Positions 1-7,079 of a stretch of 12,918 nt of DNA are shown here, piece by piece. Positions within the stretch are counted from its first letter, which is position 1. Each line of letters starts with the position of its first letter. Under the pieces are notes generated by a model. That model saw only the letters and a list, made by a program, of their open reading frames with translations. It had not been told where the DNA came from and did no database searches. The translations under genes were made by a program, and so were the position numbers. This DNA is from JAIPJA01 sp964390115 (GTDB lineage: Bacteria; Patescibacteriota; Patescibacteriia; Patescibacteriales; UBA12465), in contig CAYMGT010000024.1 in the NCBI GenBank assembly GCA_964390115.1, positions 1 through 12,918 on the forward strand. The letters are read 5' to 3'.

Positions 1-595
1 ATTATTTTTATATTTCTTCTCCAACATAGGTATGCCTGATACTTTAAGAAGTAGAAAGGTAATGAGTATTGGTCCAATTATAGAAATAAAAGACCAATAA
101 TTAACCAAAGATAAGATCCATACCCCCCCCTAGAGAAACTTCACCAAAATAATTAGGATGCCTAGTGTAACGCCAAAAACCTGACTTCATTATTCTATTT
201 TCATCCTTTTTCTTTTTCCTTAGAAATCTTTCAAATTCAAAAAAAACCAACTATCCAAATAGTTAGTCCTAACATTTACCACATCTTTAAATCAAAACTT
301 GAGAAGTAAGAAATAAGTATAATCGGTAAAGCGATTATAAACATAAAAAAATCTTGTAAAATAAAAACTTTTAAATACGATATAATTAACCAATTTTTAC
401 CCCAATCTTCCCGCCACTACTTATAACAAAAATCTTATTTTTATTTCTCCAAGTAATATAAATAACTAAACGTAATCCCCAAACTGATATTAAAGAAGCT
501 ATTAAAATTGGTATAAATGAAAAGTTATTATTTAAAAACAAACTAAGCCATGATATTACAATAAATCCTAGCCTCCAAACAGTATCAGCATTTAT
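1..595 (-). pseudogene. Decayed DUF1295 / steroid 5-alpha-reductase-like membrane protein (C-terminus runs off the window)
   Basis: No open frame spans this stretch, but translating the minus strand piecewise recovers a DUF1295-type protein in order. From about 595 to 440 one frame reads VWRLGFIVISWLS and then VWGLRLVIYITWRN. A second frame (about 430-250) gives WREDWGKNWLIISYLKVF and a hydrophobic segment. A third block (about 245-131) gives FEFERFL and the family hallmark GFWRYTRHPNYFGE. After a run of eight G (minus strand, 123-130) a further frame gives VWILSLVNYWS and a last helix ending IPMLEKKYKNN at the window edge. The frame changes lie near 430-440, in a T8 run at 239-246, and in the G8 run. 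In-frame stops lie at 417-419 (probably Lys to TAG) and 276-278. The N-terminal helix is missing, and the remnant abuts the M23 stop codon. Intact relatives are membrane proteins of the 5-alpha-reductase/isoprenylcysteine methyltransferase type. Neighbouring genes are intact, so sequencing error alone is unlikely. Confidence 0.85.
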
Positions 596-1821
596 GGTAA
601 ATAATCTAGAGGGTTAACAGGAATGCCGTTTTTTCTAATTTCAAAATGAAGATGAGGACCTGTGGTAAAATAACCTGCCCCAGGAGTTCCAGGCATACCT
701 CCGCTAGCACCAATAACTTGACCTTGTAAAACATAGTCATCTTCAGATACTAATACTTTGGAAACATGCCCATAGACACTAGAGTAACCATCACCATGAA
801 TTATCATAATATAAGCATAGCTACGTGAACCATTAAATTTTACCTTAGCTACGTAACCAGAGGCCGTAGCTCTTAAAGTAGTGCCTTGAGAGGCTCTTAT
901 ATCAATAGCTGAATGCTCACCAATAATATTTCTATAAGGATAATCCGGATCATGAAAAGTGGCTGTAATATAATTTTTTGTTACCGGCCAAACAAAATCA
1001 CTGTCTAGCTTTTCAAGCTTAGAAGAATCTAAATCACTTAATCTCTGTCTAACACTATTTTCTAAACTTAGTATTTCATAAGTAGCCTGAGTTTGTTCTG
1101 ATTTAGCTTGATCTAATAAACTTTGAAATTCTTTTTCTCGAGAAGAAGTTTGCACTAAAATATTTTCTTTATTATCTTTTTCATAACCCAAGGCATCTCT
1201 TTTACGAAGTAAATCTTCTTTTAAACTTAAAAGTTCTTTGTTTTTTTGCACTTTTACCTCCTGATCTTGTTCTAAATTATTTTTTTGTTTAGATAGTTCA
1301 TTTAAACTACTTGATATCTCTTCATTAGTATCCTCTAAATACTTAACCTGATTTAAAAAATCAGCTAAAGAATTATTGAGAAGTAATATTTCTAAAGTTG
1401 AAGCTTGATTTTGTTTATATACCACTTTTAAGAGATTGGTTAAATGCGACTTCTCCTCTTCTATGGCATTGTCAGTGGCAGAAATATCTAAATTTAATTT
1501 ACGAATCTGTAAATTCATTTCATCTATAGCTAACTCAGCTTCAATGATATCTAAGCTAGCCTTAGATATTCTACTTTCTAAAATGGCTAATTGACTTTCC
1601 AATGTTGTCTTGCTAGCTTGATGTTTTTCTATAATCTCAGAATATTCCGCTTGCTGTACTTTAATTTTATCCAATTCCTTTTTCTTTTCTTTCAATTGAG
1701 AATTAAGAATCTTGATTTCAGCATTAGCAGGGCCACTATCTGTAAAGCTAAAAACAGCTGTAGAAGAAAAAACTAAAAAAGCAACAACGATTATTATTAA
1801 AATATTTATTTTTTTTATCAT
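592..1821 (-). CDS. Secreted coiled-coil M23 (LytM/PcsB-EnvC-like) peptidoglycan endopeptidase
   Basis: A 409-residue cell-wall hydrolase or hydrolase regulator. The N-terminus (MIKKINILIIIVVAFLVFSS) is a signal peptide or anchor. Residues about 30-265 are Lys/Glu/Leu-rich heptad-like coiled coil, as in PcsB, EnvC and other CPR M23 proteins. The C-terminal 120 residues are the LytM domain. The Zn ligands are present: the H303-x3-D307 motif (HSAID), a central HGDGYSSVYGH strand pair ending at H352, and HLH at 390-392. The domain therefore looks catalytically competent, unlike EnvC-type activators with degenerate sites. A Gly/Pro-rich insert (GGMPGTPGAGYFTTG) precedes the HxH motif. Start choice: an upstream GTG at 1851 would add MLLLINNSYF ahead of the signal peptide and would overlap the putative -10 element, so the ATG at 1821 is preferred. 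No Shine-Dalgarno is seen. The gene lies 57 bp downstream of gltX. Function is assigned from the family; the exact peptide bond cleaved is unknown. Confidence 0.9.
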   Translation of the reverse strand: MIKKINILIIIVVAFLVFSSTAVFSFTDSGPANAEIKILNSQLKEKKKELDKIKVQQAEYSEIIEKHQASKTTLESQLAILESRISKASLDIIEAELAIDEMNLQIRKLNLDISATDNAIEEEKSHLTNLLKVVYKQNQASTLEILLLNNSLADFLNQVKYLEDTNEEISSSLNELSKQKNNLEQDQEVKVQKNKELLSLKEDLLRKRDALGYEKDNKENILVQTSSREKEFQSLLDQAKSEQTQATYEILSLENSVRQRLSDLDSSKLEKLDSDFVWPVTKNYITATFHDPDYPYRNIIGEHSAIDIRASQGTTLRATASGYVAKVKFNGSRSYAYIMIIHGDGYSSVYGHVSKVLVSEDDYVLQGQVIGASGGMPGTPGAGYFTTGPHLHFEIRKNGIPVNPLDYLP

Positions 1822-1828
1822 AAAATAA

Positions 1829-1850
1829 CTATTATTAATTAATAATAGCA
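1829..1850 (-). promoter_or_regulatory. Putative extended -10 promoter overlapped by a perfect 20-bp palindrome, upstream of the M23 gene
   Basis: On the minus strand TGC-TATTAT (1842-1850) is an extended -10 element ending 20 bp before the preferred ATG. The bases at 1829-1848 form a perfect inverted repeat with half-site CTATTATTAA followed directly by its reverse complement. It covers the -10 hexamer and the expected transcription start. This could be an operator. The arms are all A/T except the outermost C/G pair and no T-run follows, so a terminator for gltX is less likely. No convincing -35 was found. Confidence 0.4.
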
Positions 1851-1878
1851 CATTTTAACTTTTTTGAACATTTCATAA

Positions 1879-3372
1879 TTACAACTTCAATAAAGCTTTA
1901 TCTATTCGCTTCAAACTATCTTCTCTACCTAAAGCTTCTGCTGACTCAAAAGGACCAGGGCTATTTTTTCTTCCCGTTAAAGCGACTCTTAGGGGCCAGA
2001 GATAATCACCAACTTTTAAATCTTTTTCTTTAATATACTTAAAAATAGTATTTTCTAAATTCTCCTTAGTCCACGCGTCCTCTGATATTTCCTTAATTAA
2101 ATCTTTTATTGTAAGTAAATTTTCTTTAATATCTTTAGCTAATAATTTTTTCCAAACTAACAACTCTGACATATAATCAACATCTTTAACTAAAAAATTA
2201 TTTAGAAGCTCGGGCAACTCAGATAAGTTCTTAATTCTAGTTTTCTCTAACAGAATAATTTTTTTTAATTTACTCTGACTTATTTTTTCATTATTATCTT
2301 TTAAGATATAATCTTCTCCTTGAGTTTCTATAAAAAAATTGTCTAAAAAAGGCAAAGCTTTTTTTACAAACTCATCTGAATCTAATTGTCTTAAATATTG
2401 ACCATTAAAAAAATCTAACTTTACTCTATCAAAAATAGCAGGACTAGATTGCATATCTTTAATTTTAAATTTTTTTAAAGCCTCTTTAAAATTAAATATT
2501 TCTTTATCATCCTTAGGATGCCAACCCAAAAGCAAGCAAAAGTTTATAAGCGCCTCGGATAAATATCCTTGCTTCCTGTAGTCTTCTACTGCCACGTCAT
2601 TTTGCCTTTTACTTAACTTACCACCTTCTTTATTTAATATTAAAGGTAAATGAATAAATTTTGGAATTGGCCAAGAGAAAGCTTTATATAACAGTATGTT
2701 TTTAGGAAAACTTGGTATCCACTCTTCCCCTCTACTGACATGACTTATTTCCATTAAATGATCATCTACAACTGAAGCAAATTGATAGGTAGGCACGCCA
2801 TTTGTTTTTACTAAAACATGGTCGTCTAAATTTTTAGCTTGAAATTCAATTTTACCCCGCAATTCATCTATAACCTCAACTACGCCCTCTAAAGGCATTT
2901 TTTGCCTAATTACAAATTTTTCCCCTGCCTGAGCTCTAGTTTCAGATTCTTGTACTGAAATATTACGACAATAATTATCATATCGCGGTGCTTGTTTATT
3001 TTTTTGCTGATTTTCTCTTAGTTTTTGTAATCTTTCTGTTGAGCAGAAACAACGATAAGCGGATCCTAAATTCAATAACTCTTTAGCCTTAGATTGATAC
3101 ATATCTATTCTTTGACTTTGAATATATGGACCAAAATCACCACCTATATGGGGACCTTCGTTAAATTCTACCTTTAACCACTTTAAAATATCTATAAGCT
3201 TATCTCCAGCACCCTCAATTTCCCTAGACTGATCAGTATCCTCTATTCTCAGTATTAATTTACCTCCTTGGCTTTTTGCTATAATATAAGCAAAAAGAGC
3301 TGTCCTTAAGCCTCCAATATGTAAAAAACCTGTTGGTGAAGGAGCAAATCTTAATCTTATTTTTTTATTCAT
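1879..3372 (-). CDS. gltX: Glutamyl-tRNA synthetase
   Basis: A 497-residue class I aminoacyl-tRNA synthetase that charges tRNA-Glu in the cytoplasm. The Rossmann-fold start RFAPSPTGFLHIGGLR carries the HIGH-type motif (HIGG, residues 18-21). The KMSKS-type loop is KLSKR at 252-256. LRIEDTD (41-47) and YQFASVVDDHLMEISHV (196-212) are further GluRS signatures. A C108-x-C110 ... C135 cluster in the insertion domain resembles the zinc site of bacterial GluRS. The helical anticodon-binding C-terminus ends with ALTGRKNSPGPFESAEALGREDSL, which is typical of the family. Length is normal. Whether it is discriminating, or also charges tRNA-Gln for the GatCAB route, cannot be read from this window. The gene lies 77 bp downstream of the GT26-Nudix gene with no obvious terminator between them, so co-transcription is plausible. 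No Shine-Dalgarno precedes the ATG. Confidence 0.97.
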   Translation of the reverse strand: MNKKIRLRFAPSPTGFLHIGGLRTALFAYIIAKSQGGKLILRIEDTDQSREIEGAGDKLIDILKWLKVEFNEGPHIGGDFGPYIQSQRIDMYQSKAKELLNLGSAYRCFCSTERLQKLRENQQKNKQAPRYDNYCRNISVQESETRAQAGEKFVIRQKMPLEGVVEVIDELRGKIEFQAKNLDDHVLVKTNGVPTYQFASVVDDHLMEISHVSRGEEWIPSFPKNILLYKAFSWPIPKFIHLPLILNKEGGKLSKRQNDVAVEDYRKQGYLSEALINFCLLLGWHPKDDKEIFNFKEALKKFKIKDMQSSPAIFDRVKLDFFNGQYLRQLDSDEFVKKALPFLDNFFIETQGEDYILKDNNEKISQSKLKKIILLEKTRIKNLSELPELLNNFLVKDVDYMSELLVWKKLLAKDIKENLLTIKDLIKEISEDAWTKENLENTIFKYIKEKDLKVGDYLWPLRVALTGRKNSPGPFESAEALGREDSLKRIDKALLKL

Positions 3373-3449
3373 GTTAGTAGTTTAAAATAATTAAATATAA
3401 TTACATCAAAGCATATCTTCTTAGATAATTCAATAAGAAAATTATTCCT

Positions 3450-4661
3450 TTAATCTAATTTATTTCTAAAATCAATAAATAATTTTAAAAATATTTCAGT
3501 AGCTTTTCGTCTTATTGGATGAACCGTATTAATTAACTCGCTCTTTTCTACCCAAATATAGCTTTTATGATCAAAATAATTTATTCTAACTTTATCACTT
3601 TTACCTTTAAATTCAACAATAGATAAAGATTGAGATTGACCTTTGTATCCACAAGCTAATAATAATCGAGAAAATATTGATTTTGGCCAATCGTTATTTT
3701 TGTATTTATATACATCTTTAAAACCCTGTCTATAGCTTAAAGCGTGCTTATCTAAATTTAATTCTTCTCGCAATTCTCTAAGTGAAGCTATTTTTATATT
3801 CTCACCATCACACCCTCCTTGCACAAATTGAAAATGACCAACTTCGTCTTTACGTTCAACTAATAAAAAATAATATTTCCCCTTAGCTACTCTATATAAA
3901 AGACAAGCTACGTTTTTTCTATACTTAAAAGGCCAAATAAACTTCCAAATTAAAACTTTATAGCTAAAAACAAAAACCGCATTAAAAATCCTAAACCAAC
4001 GAAGTGGTTCTTGATATTGTTGATAAAGTCTCCATAACCACTCTAACCCTAGCCTACGCATTAGCTTGGGTGCTCGTTTAATTTTACCTGAAATAAAATC
4101 TAAAGCGCCACCTATGCCAACAGATATTTTCAGATTAGAAATTTTATGCTTTTTTAAATAAATTAATTTTTCTTGCCAAGGAGCGCCTAGGGCCACTAAC
4201 ATTATTTTTGGAGAAAAATTATTAATTTTTTGCCAATTTAGATTATTACCTTCTCTATCGGTTTCTAAAATTAGAAAATCTAAATTAGGAAATTTTTTTA
4301 ACAAAGACTTAGAAATATCTTCTTTAGTAGATATACCTTTATTCCAAACAATAAAAGTAACTCTCATTTTATTTTTCTCTGCTAATTCTAAAATCTCTAT
4401 AGTTAAATCTGATCCTGTTTGGCGTCTAATTTTTTTACCCAGTAGTAAAGTACTTAATTTTAATCCAAAACCATCAGGTAGGGATAAATCAGCTTGATTT
4501 AATATATAAAAAAACTCTTCATCTTTTTGAGAAGCTAAAATAATCTCAGGGTTAGGGGTGGTAATAAAAATTGATTTATCTCCTTTCAAATACTTTTTTA
4601 TTTTCATCAAAATTTCTCCCTTTTTTAAATTATCTAATTTTATACCTAATACTTTTATCAT
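3450..4661 (-). CDS. WecG/TagA/CpsF family (GT26) glycosyltransferase fused to a C-terminal Nudix hydrolase domain
   Basis: A 403-residue two-domain protein. Residues 1 to about 215 are a complete GT26 domain, with ITTPNPEI (33-40), PDGFG (62-66, carrying the catalytic-type Asp), ALGAPWQE (157-164), SGKIKRAP (191-198) and GLEWLWRL (205-212). GT26 enzymes transfer N-acetylmannosamine or a related sugar to a lipid-linked sugar at the cytoplasmic face during teichoic-acid or antigen synthesis. An aromatic, hydrophobic linker (about 222-245) may contact the membrane. Residues about 248-395 are a Nudix domain. Its box lies at 281-303 and keeps REL-REE (295-300), but it is one residue short between QGG and GE, and the usual Gly after the EE pair is Asn302. 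The preceding FVQGG resembles RppH-like Nudix proteins. Both halves share one uninterrupted frame. The promoter suggests a leaderless mRNA. The GT26 assignment is firm; the Nudix substrate is unknown. Confidence 0.9.
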   Translation of the reverse strand: MIKVLGIKLDNLKKGEILMKIKKYLKGDKSIFITTPNPEIILASQKDEEFFYILNQADLSLPDGFGLKLSTLLLGKKIRRQTGSDLTIEILELAEKNKMRVTFIVWNKGISTKEDISKSLLKKFPNLDFLILETDREGNNLNWQKINNFSPKIMLVALGAPWQEKLIYLKKHKISNLKISVGIGGALDFISGKIKRAPKLMRRLGLEWLWRLYQQYQEPLRWFRIFNAVFVFSYKVLIWKFIWPFKYRKNVACLLYRVAKGKYYFLLVERKDEVGHFQFVQGGCDGENIKIASLRELREELNLDKHALSYRQGFKDVYKYKNNDWPKSIFSRLLLACGYKGQSQSLSIVEFKGKSDKVRINYFDHKSYIWVEKSELINTVHPIRRKATEIFLKLFIDFRNKLD

Positions 4662-4668
4662 ATTTACT

Positions 4669-4697
4669 AGTATATCACTTTATTTTTTATCTCTCAA
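4669..4697 (-). promoter_or_regulatory. Sigma70-type promoter for the GT26-Nudix gene, probably leaderless
   Basis: Minus strand: -35 TTGAGA (4692-4697), a 17-bp spacer, then extended -10 TGA-TATACT (4669-4677). The -10 ends only 7 bp before the ATG at 4661, so transcription should begin at or one base before the A of the start codon. Both hexamers match consensus at 5 of 6 positions. Confidence 0.6.
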
Positions 4698-4702
4698 AAT
4701 TA

Positions 4703-4711
4703 TGCTATAAT
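4703..4711 (+). promoter_or_regulatory. Extended -10 promoter of the corA-like gene
   Basis: TGC-TATAAT is a perfect extended -10 element, ending 27 bp before the ATG at 4739. The expected start site near 4718 leaves a leader of about 21 bases without a Shine-Dalgarno. The -35 position (4683-4688) is only a T-run. This promoter overlaps the opposing promoter of the GT26-Nudix gene. Confidence 0.6.
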
Positions 4712-4738
4712 AATAACAATATTTTAACTTTTTAATTT

Positions 4739-5707
4739 ATGCCGAAATATAAAAAAATTAGTAGTAAAATAGAGCAAATAACTATTGATAATCCTAAAAC
4801 AGAAAAAAAGGGAGTTACTTGGTACAACATAGTAGACGCTGGGAAAAAAGAAATAGAATTTTTAAGAAAAAAATTTAATTTTCAATTGAAACATCTACAA
4901 GCTTCTACTGCTAAAGCAGTTTCTCAAAGGCCTTATTTAGAGGTATGTGATGGTTACTTATTTTTAATACTTCATTTTCCAATCTTTGATAAAGATAAAA
5001 TATTTGCTGGCGAAATAGATTTTTTCATAGGTCATGGTTATCTAATTACTATTCATAATAAATCAGTACCAATGTTGGGTAATTTTTTTAACTCATGTCG
5101 AAAAGATGATAATTATTTACTTTCATACAACCTTGAATCTTCAGCTATATTGTTATACGAAATACTACAGAAGTTAATGACTGAAAATTATACTCTTCTA
5201 GATAAAAATAGTATTGCAATTAACGAAGTTGATCAAATACTTTTTGCCAAAGAAGCTAGAAAATTAAATTTTGAAATTTTAAAATTAAAAAGAAATGTTT
5301 TGAATTTAAGAAAAATTATCCAAAACCATAAAAATATTCTTAAAAAGTTATTGGAAATGGACAGCTCAATAGTTACCAAAAAACAACTAAAAAAATACTA
5401 CCTATCTTTAATCGAACACTCAAAAAGAGTTTGGGAAATTACAGAAAACCAAAAAGAACATATTGATGCCCTCTACACTACAGCCGAATCACTAATGAAT
5501 TATAGAATAAGTAATATTATGAAAATGCTCACCTTACTTTCTGTAATAGTGCTTCCATTAAACTTATTAGCTTCTATATTTGGCATGAACTTTAATAAAA
5601 GTATGCCTATGGTAGGAACGAACTATGGTTTTTGGATAATGATAATACTCATGTCATTATCTTCTCTAACTATACTTATTATTTTTGCTAAGAAAAAATG
5701 GTTATAG
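4739..5707 (+). CDS. corA: CorA-family divalent metal ion (Mg2+) transporter
   Basis: A 322-residue CorA-type channel/transporter of the cytoplasmic membrane. The large N-terminal cytosolic region (about 1-255) has the CorA alpha/beta pattern, including a stretch with HFPIFDKD and FFIGHGYLITIHNKSV (beta strands), then long charged helices (about 160-255). Two C-terminal membrane helices follow, at about 262-281 and 296-316. The first ends with the family signature GMN (282-284) in LASIFGMNF. The loop after it (KSMPMVGTNYGFW) is the usual periplasmic loop with a Tyr-Gly. The C-terminus is short and basic (AKKKWL), as is normal. CorA proteins work as pentamers and move Mg2+, sometimes Co2+ or Ni2+. 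The gene has its own promoter and terminator, so it is probably monocistronic. There is no Shine-Dalgarno. Ion selectivity cannot be judged from the sequence. Confidence 0.93.
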   Translation: MPKYKKISSKIEQITIDNPKTEKKGVTWYNIVDAGKKEIEFLRKKFNFQLKHLQASTAKAVSQRPYLEVCDGYLFLILHFPIFDKDKIFAGEIDFFIGHGYLITIHNKSVPMLGNFFNSCRKDDNYLLSYNLESSAILLYEILQKLMTENYTLLDKNSIAINEVDQILFAKEARKLNFEILKLKRNVLNLRKIIQNHKNILKKLLEMDSSIVTKKQLKKYYLSLIEHSKRVWEITENQKEHIDALYTTAESLMNYRISNIMKMLTLLSVIVLPLNLLASIFGMNFNKSMPMVGTNYGFWIMIILMSLSSLTILIIFAKKKWL

Positions 5708-5732
5708 AGTTTATGATACAGAACATGTGCTT

Positions 5733-5762
5733 AAACGTTAAAAAATAATTTAACGTTTTTTT
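5733..5762 (+). terminator. Rho-independent terminator after the corA-like gene
   Basis: A perfect 10-bp stem, AAACGTTAAA (5733-5742) pairing with TTTAACGTTT (5749-5758), encloses a 6-base loop. The run of T is seven bases long (5756-5762), its first three bases belonging to the stem. It lies 26 bp after the stop codon. The stem is AT-rich, which fits the base composition of the genome. Confidence 0.75.
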
Positions 5763-5823
5763 ATTTACTAAGACCACATACAGAGTTATTATGTCTCACT
5801 TCTCTACAAAAATAAGATTTCCC

Positions 5824-5852
5824 TTGACAATATCTGTTTTTATGTATATAAT
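5824..5852 (+). promoter_or_regulatory. Perfect-consensus sigma70 promoter for the GT4 gene
   Basis: TTGACA (5824-5829), a 17-bp spacer and TATAAT (5847-5852) match the sigma70 consensus at all twelve positions with ideal spacing. The predicted start is near 5859, giving a leader of about 22 bases before the ATG at 5881 with no Shine-Dalgarno. Confidence 0.8.
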
Positions 5853-5880
5853 AATATGTTAATATATTTAATATATTTGT

Positions 5881-6993
5881 ATGAAAATAGCTATAATTGG
5901 TCAAAAAGGAATACCGTCTAAAGGAGGTGGTGTAGAAAAACATGTAGAAGATTTGGCTCTGAGCTTAGCAAAGAATGGCCAAGAAGTTTTAGTGTACAAT
6001 AGGAAAAATTATAATAAAAACAAAAGTATAAATAACACCCAAATTGAAATTATTTCTCTACCCAGTTTAAATAATAAATATCTTGATGCTATAGGTCATA
6101 CCTTTATATCAATTTTTCATTTAACTTTTAAAAAAGTAGATATAATTCACGTACATTCTATTGGGCCCGGATTTCTTGTTTGGTTAATTAAGCTTTTAAA
6201 CCCCAAGACCCCGGTAGTTTTTACTTTTCATTGCCAAGATTATTATCATCAAAAATGGAATTCTTTCGCTAGATGGTTCTTAAAAACTGGAGAAAAAATT
6301 GCTAATAAACTAGCTGATGAAGTTATTGTTATATCAAAACCACTAAAAATTTATGCAGAAAATAAATACAAAAAACAAGTTAATTACATACCTAACTGTG
6401 TTAATTTACCCGAAAAAAAAGAAGCTAATATAATAAAAGAAAAATGGAGCTTAGAAAAAAATAGCTATATTACTACTATTTCAAGACTAGTCAAGCATAA
6501 AGGAATTCATTATCTTATTAAAGCCTTCAAGCAGTTAGAAACTAACAAAAAATTAGTTATAGTTGGTGGTAGTTCTTACACTAATGATTATGTAAATCAT
6601 TTACATGAACTAGCAGCCGGACAAGATAACATTATATTTACCGGTTCTCTAAGTGGAGATGCTTTAAAAGAAATTTTTTCTAATGCTTTAATTTTTGTTC
6701 AACCTTCTGAAGAAGAGGGCTTATCTATTGGTCTTTTAGAAGCAATGAGTTACCAAAATGCTTGTTTAGTTTCTGATATTGAGGCTAATGCACAGGTTGT
6801 TAGTGATGCTGGAAAAACTTTCACTAGCAAATCCGTGGAAGATCTTAAACATAAACTTAAGTTAATGATTGATAATAGCGAAGAAACTGAAAATCTTAAG
6901 GAAAAAGCCTATCAAAGAATAAAAGATAGTTTTTTATGGGACAAGAACATAGAAAAAATTATAAAAGTATATTTAAAAGCTAAAAATAAATAA
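5881..6993 (+). CDS. GT4-family (GT-B fold) glycosyltransferase
   Basis: A 370-residue retaining glycosyltransferase of family GT4, expected to act at the cytoplasmic face of the membrane on glycan or glycolipid precursors. The N-terminal acceptor domain opens with MKIAIIGQKGIPSKGGGVE, the first beta strand with the Gly-rich loop, followed by HVEDLALSLAKNGQEV and VDIIHVHSIGPGF. The C-terminal donor domain begins at about residue 190 (TTISRLVKHKGIHYLIKAF). It contains VGGSSY, the FTGSLSGD strand, and the E-x7-E motif (E279 and E287 in EEEGLSIGLLEAM) that contacts the nucleotide sugar. No transmembrane helix is obvious. The gene stands alone behind a perfect promoter. Donor and acceptor sugars cannot be predicted. 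It may serve the same surface-glycan pathway as the GT26 enzyme across the corA-like gene, but that is inference. Confidence 0.92.
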   Translation: MKIAIIGQKGIPSKGGGVEKHVEDLALSLAKNGQEVLVYNRKNYNKNKSINNTQIEIISLPSLNNKYLDAIGHTFISIFHLTFKKVDIIHVHSIGPGFLVWLIKLLNPKTPVVFTFHCQDYYHQKWNSFARWFLKTGEKIANKLADEVIVISKPLKIYAENKYKKQVNYIPNCVNLPEKKEANIIKEKWSLEKNSYITTISRLVKHKGIHYLIKAFKQLETNKKLVIVGGSSYTNDYVNHLHELAAGQDNIIFTGSLSGDALKEIFSNALIFVQPSEEEGLSIGLLEAMSYQNACLVSDIEANAQVVSDAGKTFTSKSVEDLKHKLKLMIDNSEETENLKEKAYQRIKDSFLWDKNIEKIIKVYLKAKNK

Positions 6994-7003
6994 TTTATTT
7001 TTG

Positions 7004-7044
7004 TTTAGTTAAACTAAAATTTAACTTCTAAAGATAAGTTTTTT
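7004..7044 (+). terminator. Weak candidate terminator region after the GT4 gene
   Basis: Two weak structures lie here. One is a 7-1-7 inverted repeat, TTTAGTT-A-AACTAAA (7004-7018), without a following T-run. The other is a 5-bp hairpin, AACTT (7023-7027) with AAGTT (7036-7040), followed by four more T. Either could end the GT4 transcript. Both are poor compared with the terminators at 5733 and 8205, so read-through into the lipoprotein gene is possible. Confidence 0.3.
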
Positions 7045-7079
7045 ATTCATCTATTCTTTAACAAATAAATATTTTAATC

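Noticed and set aside
1591..1776. Plus-strand 61-codon open frame
   Set aside because: It lies entirely antisense to the coiled-coil part of the M23 gene, and its Phe/Leu-rich, Cys-containing translation is what antisense AT-rich coiled coil gives.
1822..1851. GTG start giving a longer M23 protein
   Set aside because: It would place ten residues before a normal signal peptide and put the start inside the putative -10 element.
5761..5943. Minus-strand 60-codon open frame between corA and GT4
   Set aside because: It overlaps the perfect plus-strand promoter and the GT4 start; the translation is low-complexity Tyr/Phe-rich with no domain or ribosome-binding site.
7004..7018. A second 7-1-7 palindrome (TTTAGTT-A-AACTAAA) as another Zur-type operator
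   Set aside because: It lacks the AAT-N-ATT core, is not near a promoter and follows the GT4 stop; a weak hairpin or chance AT palindrome is more likely.
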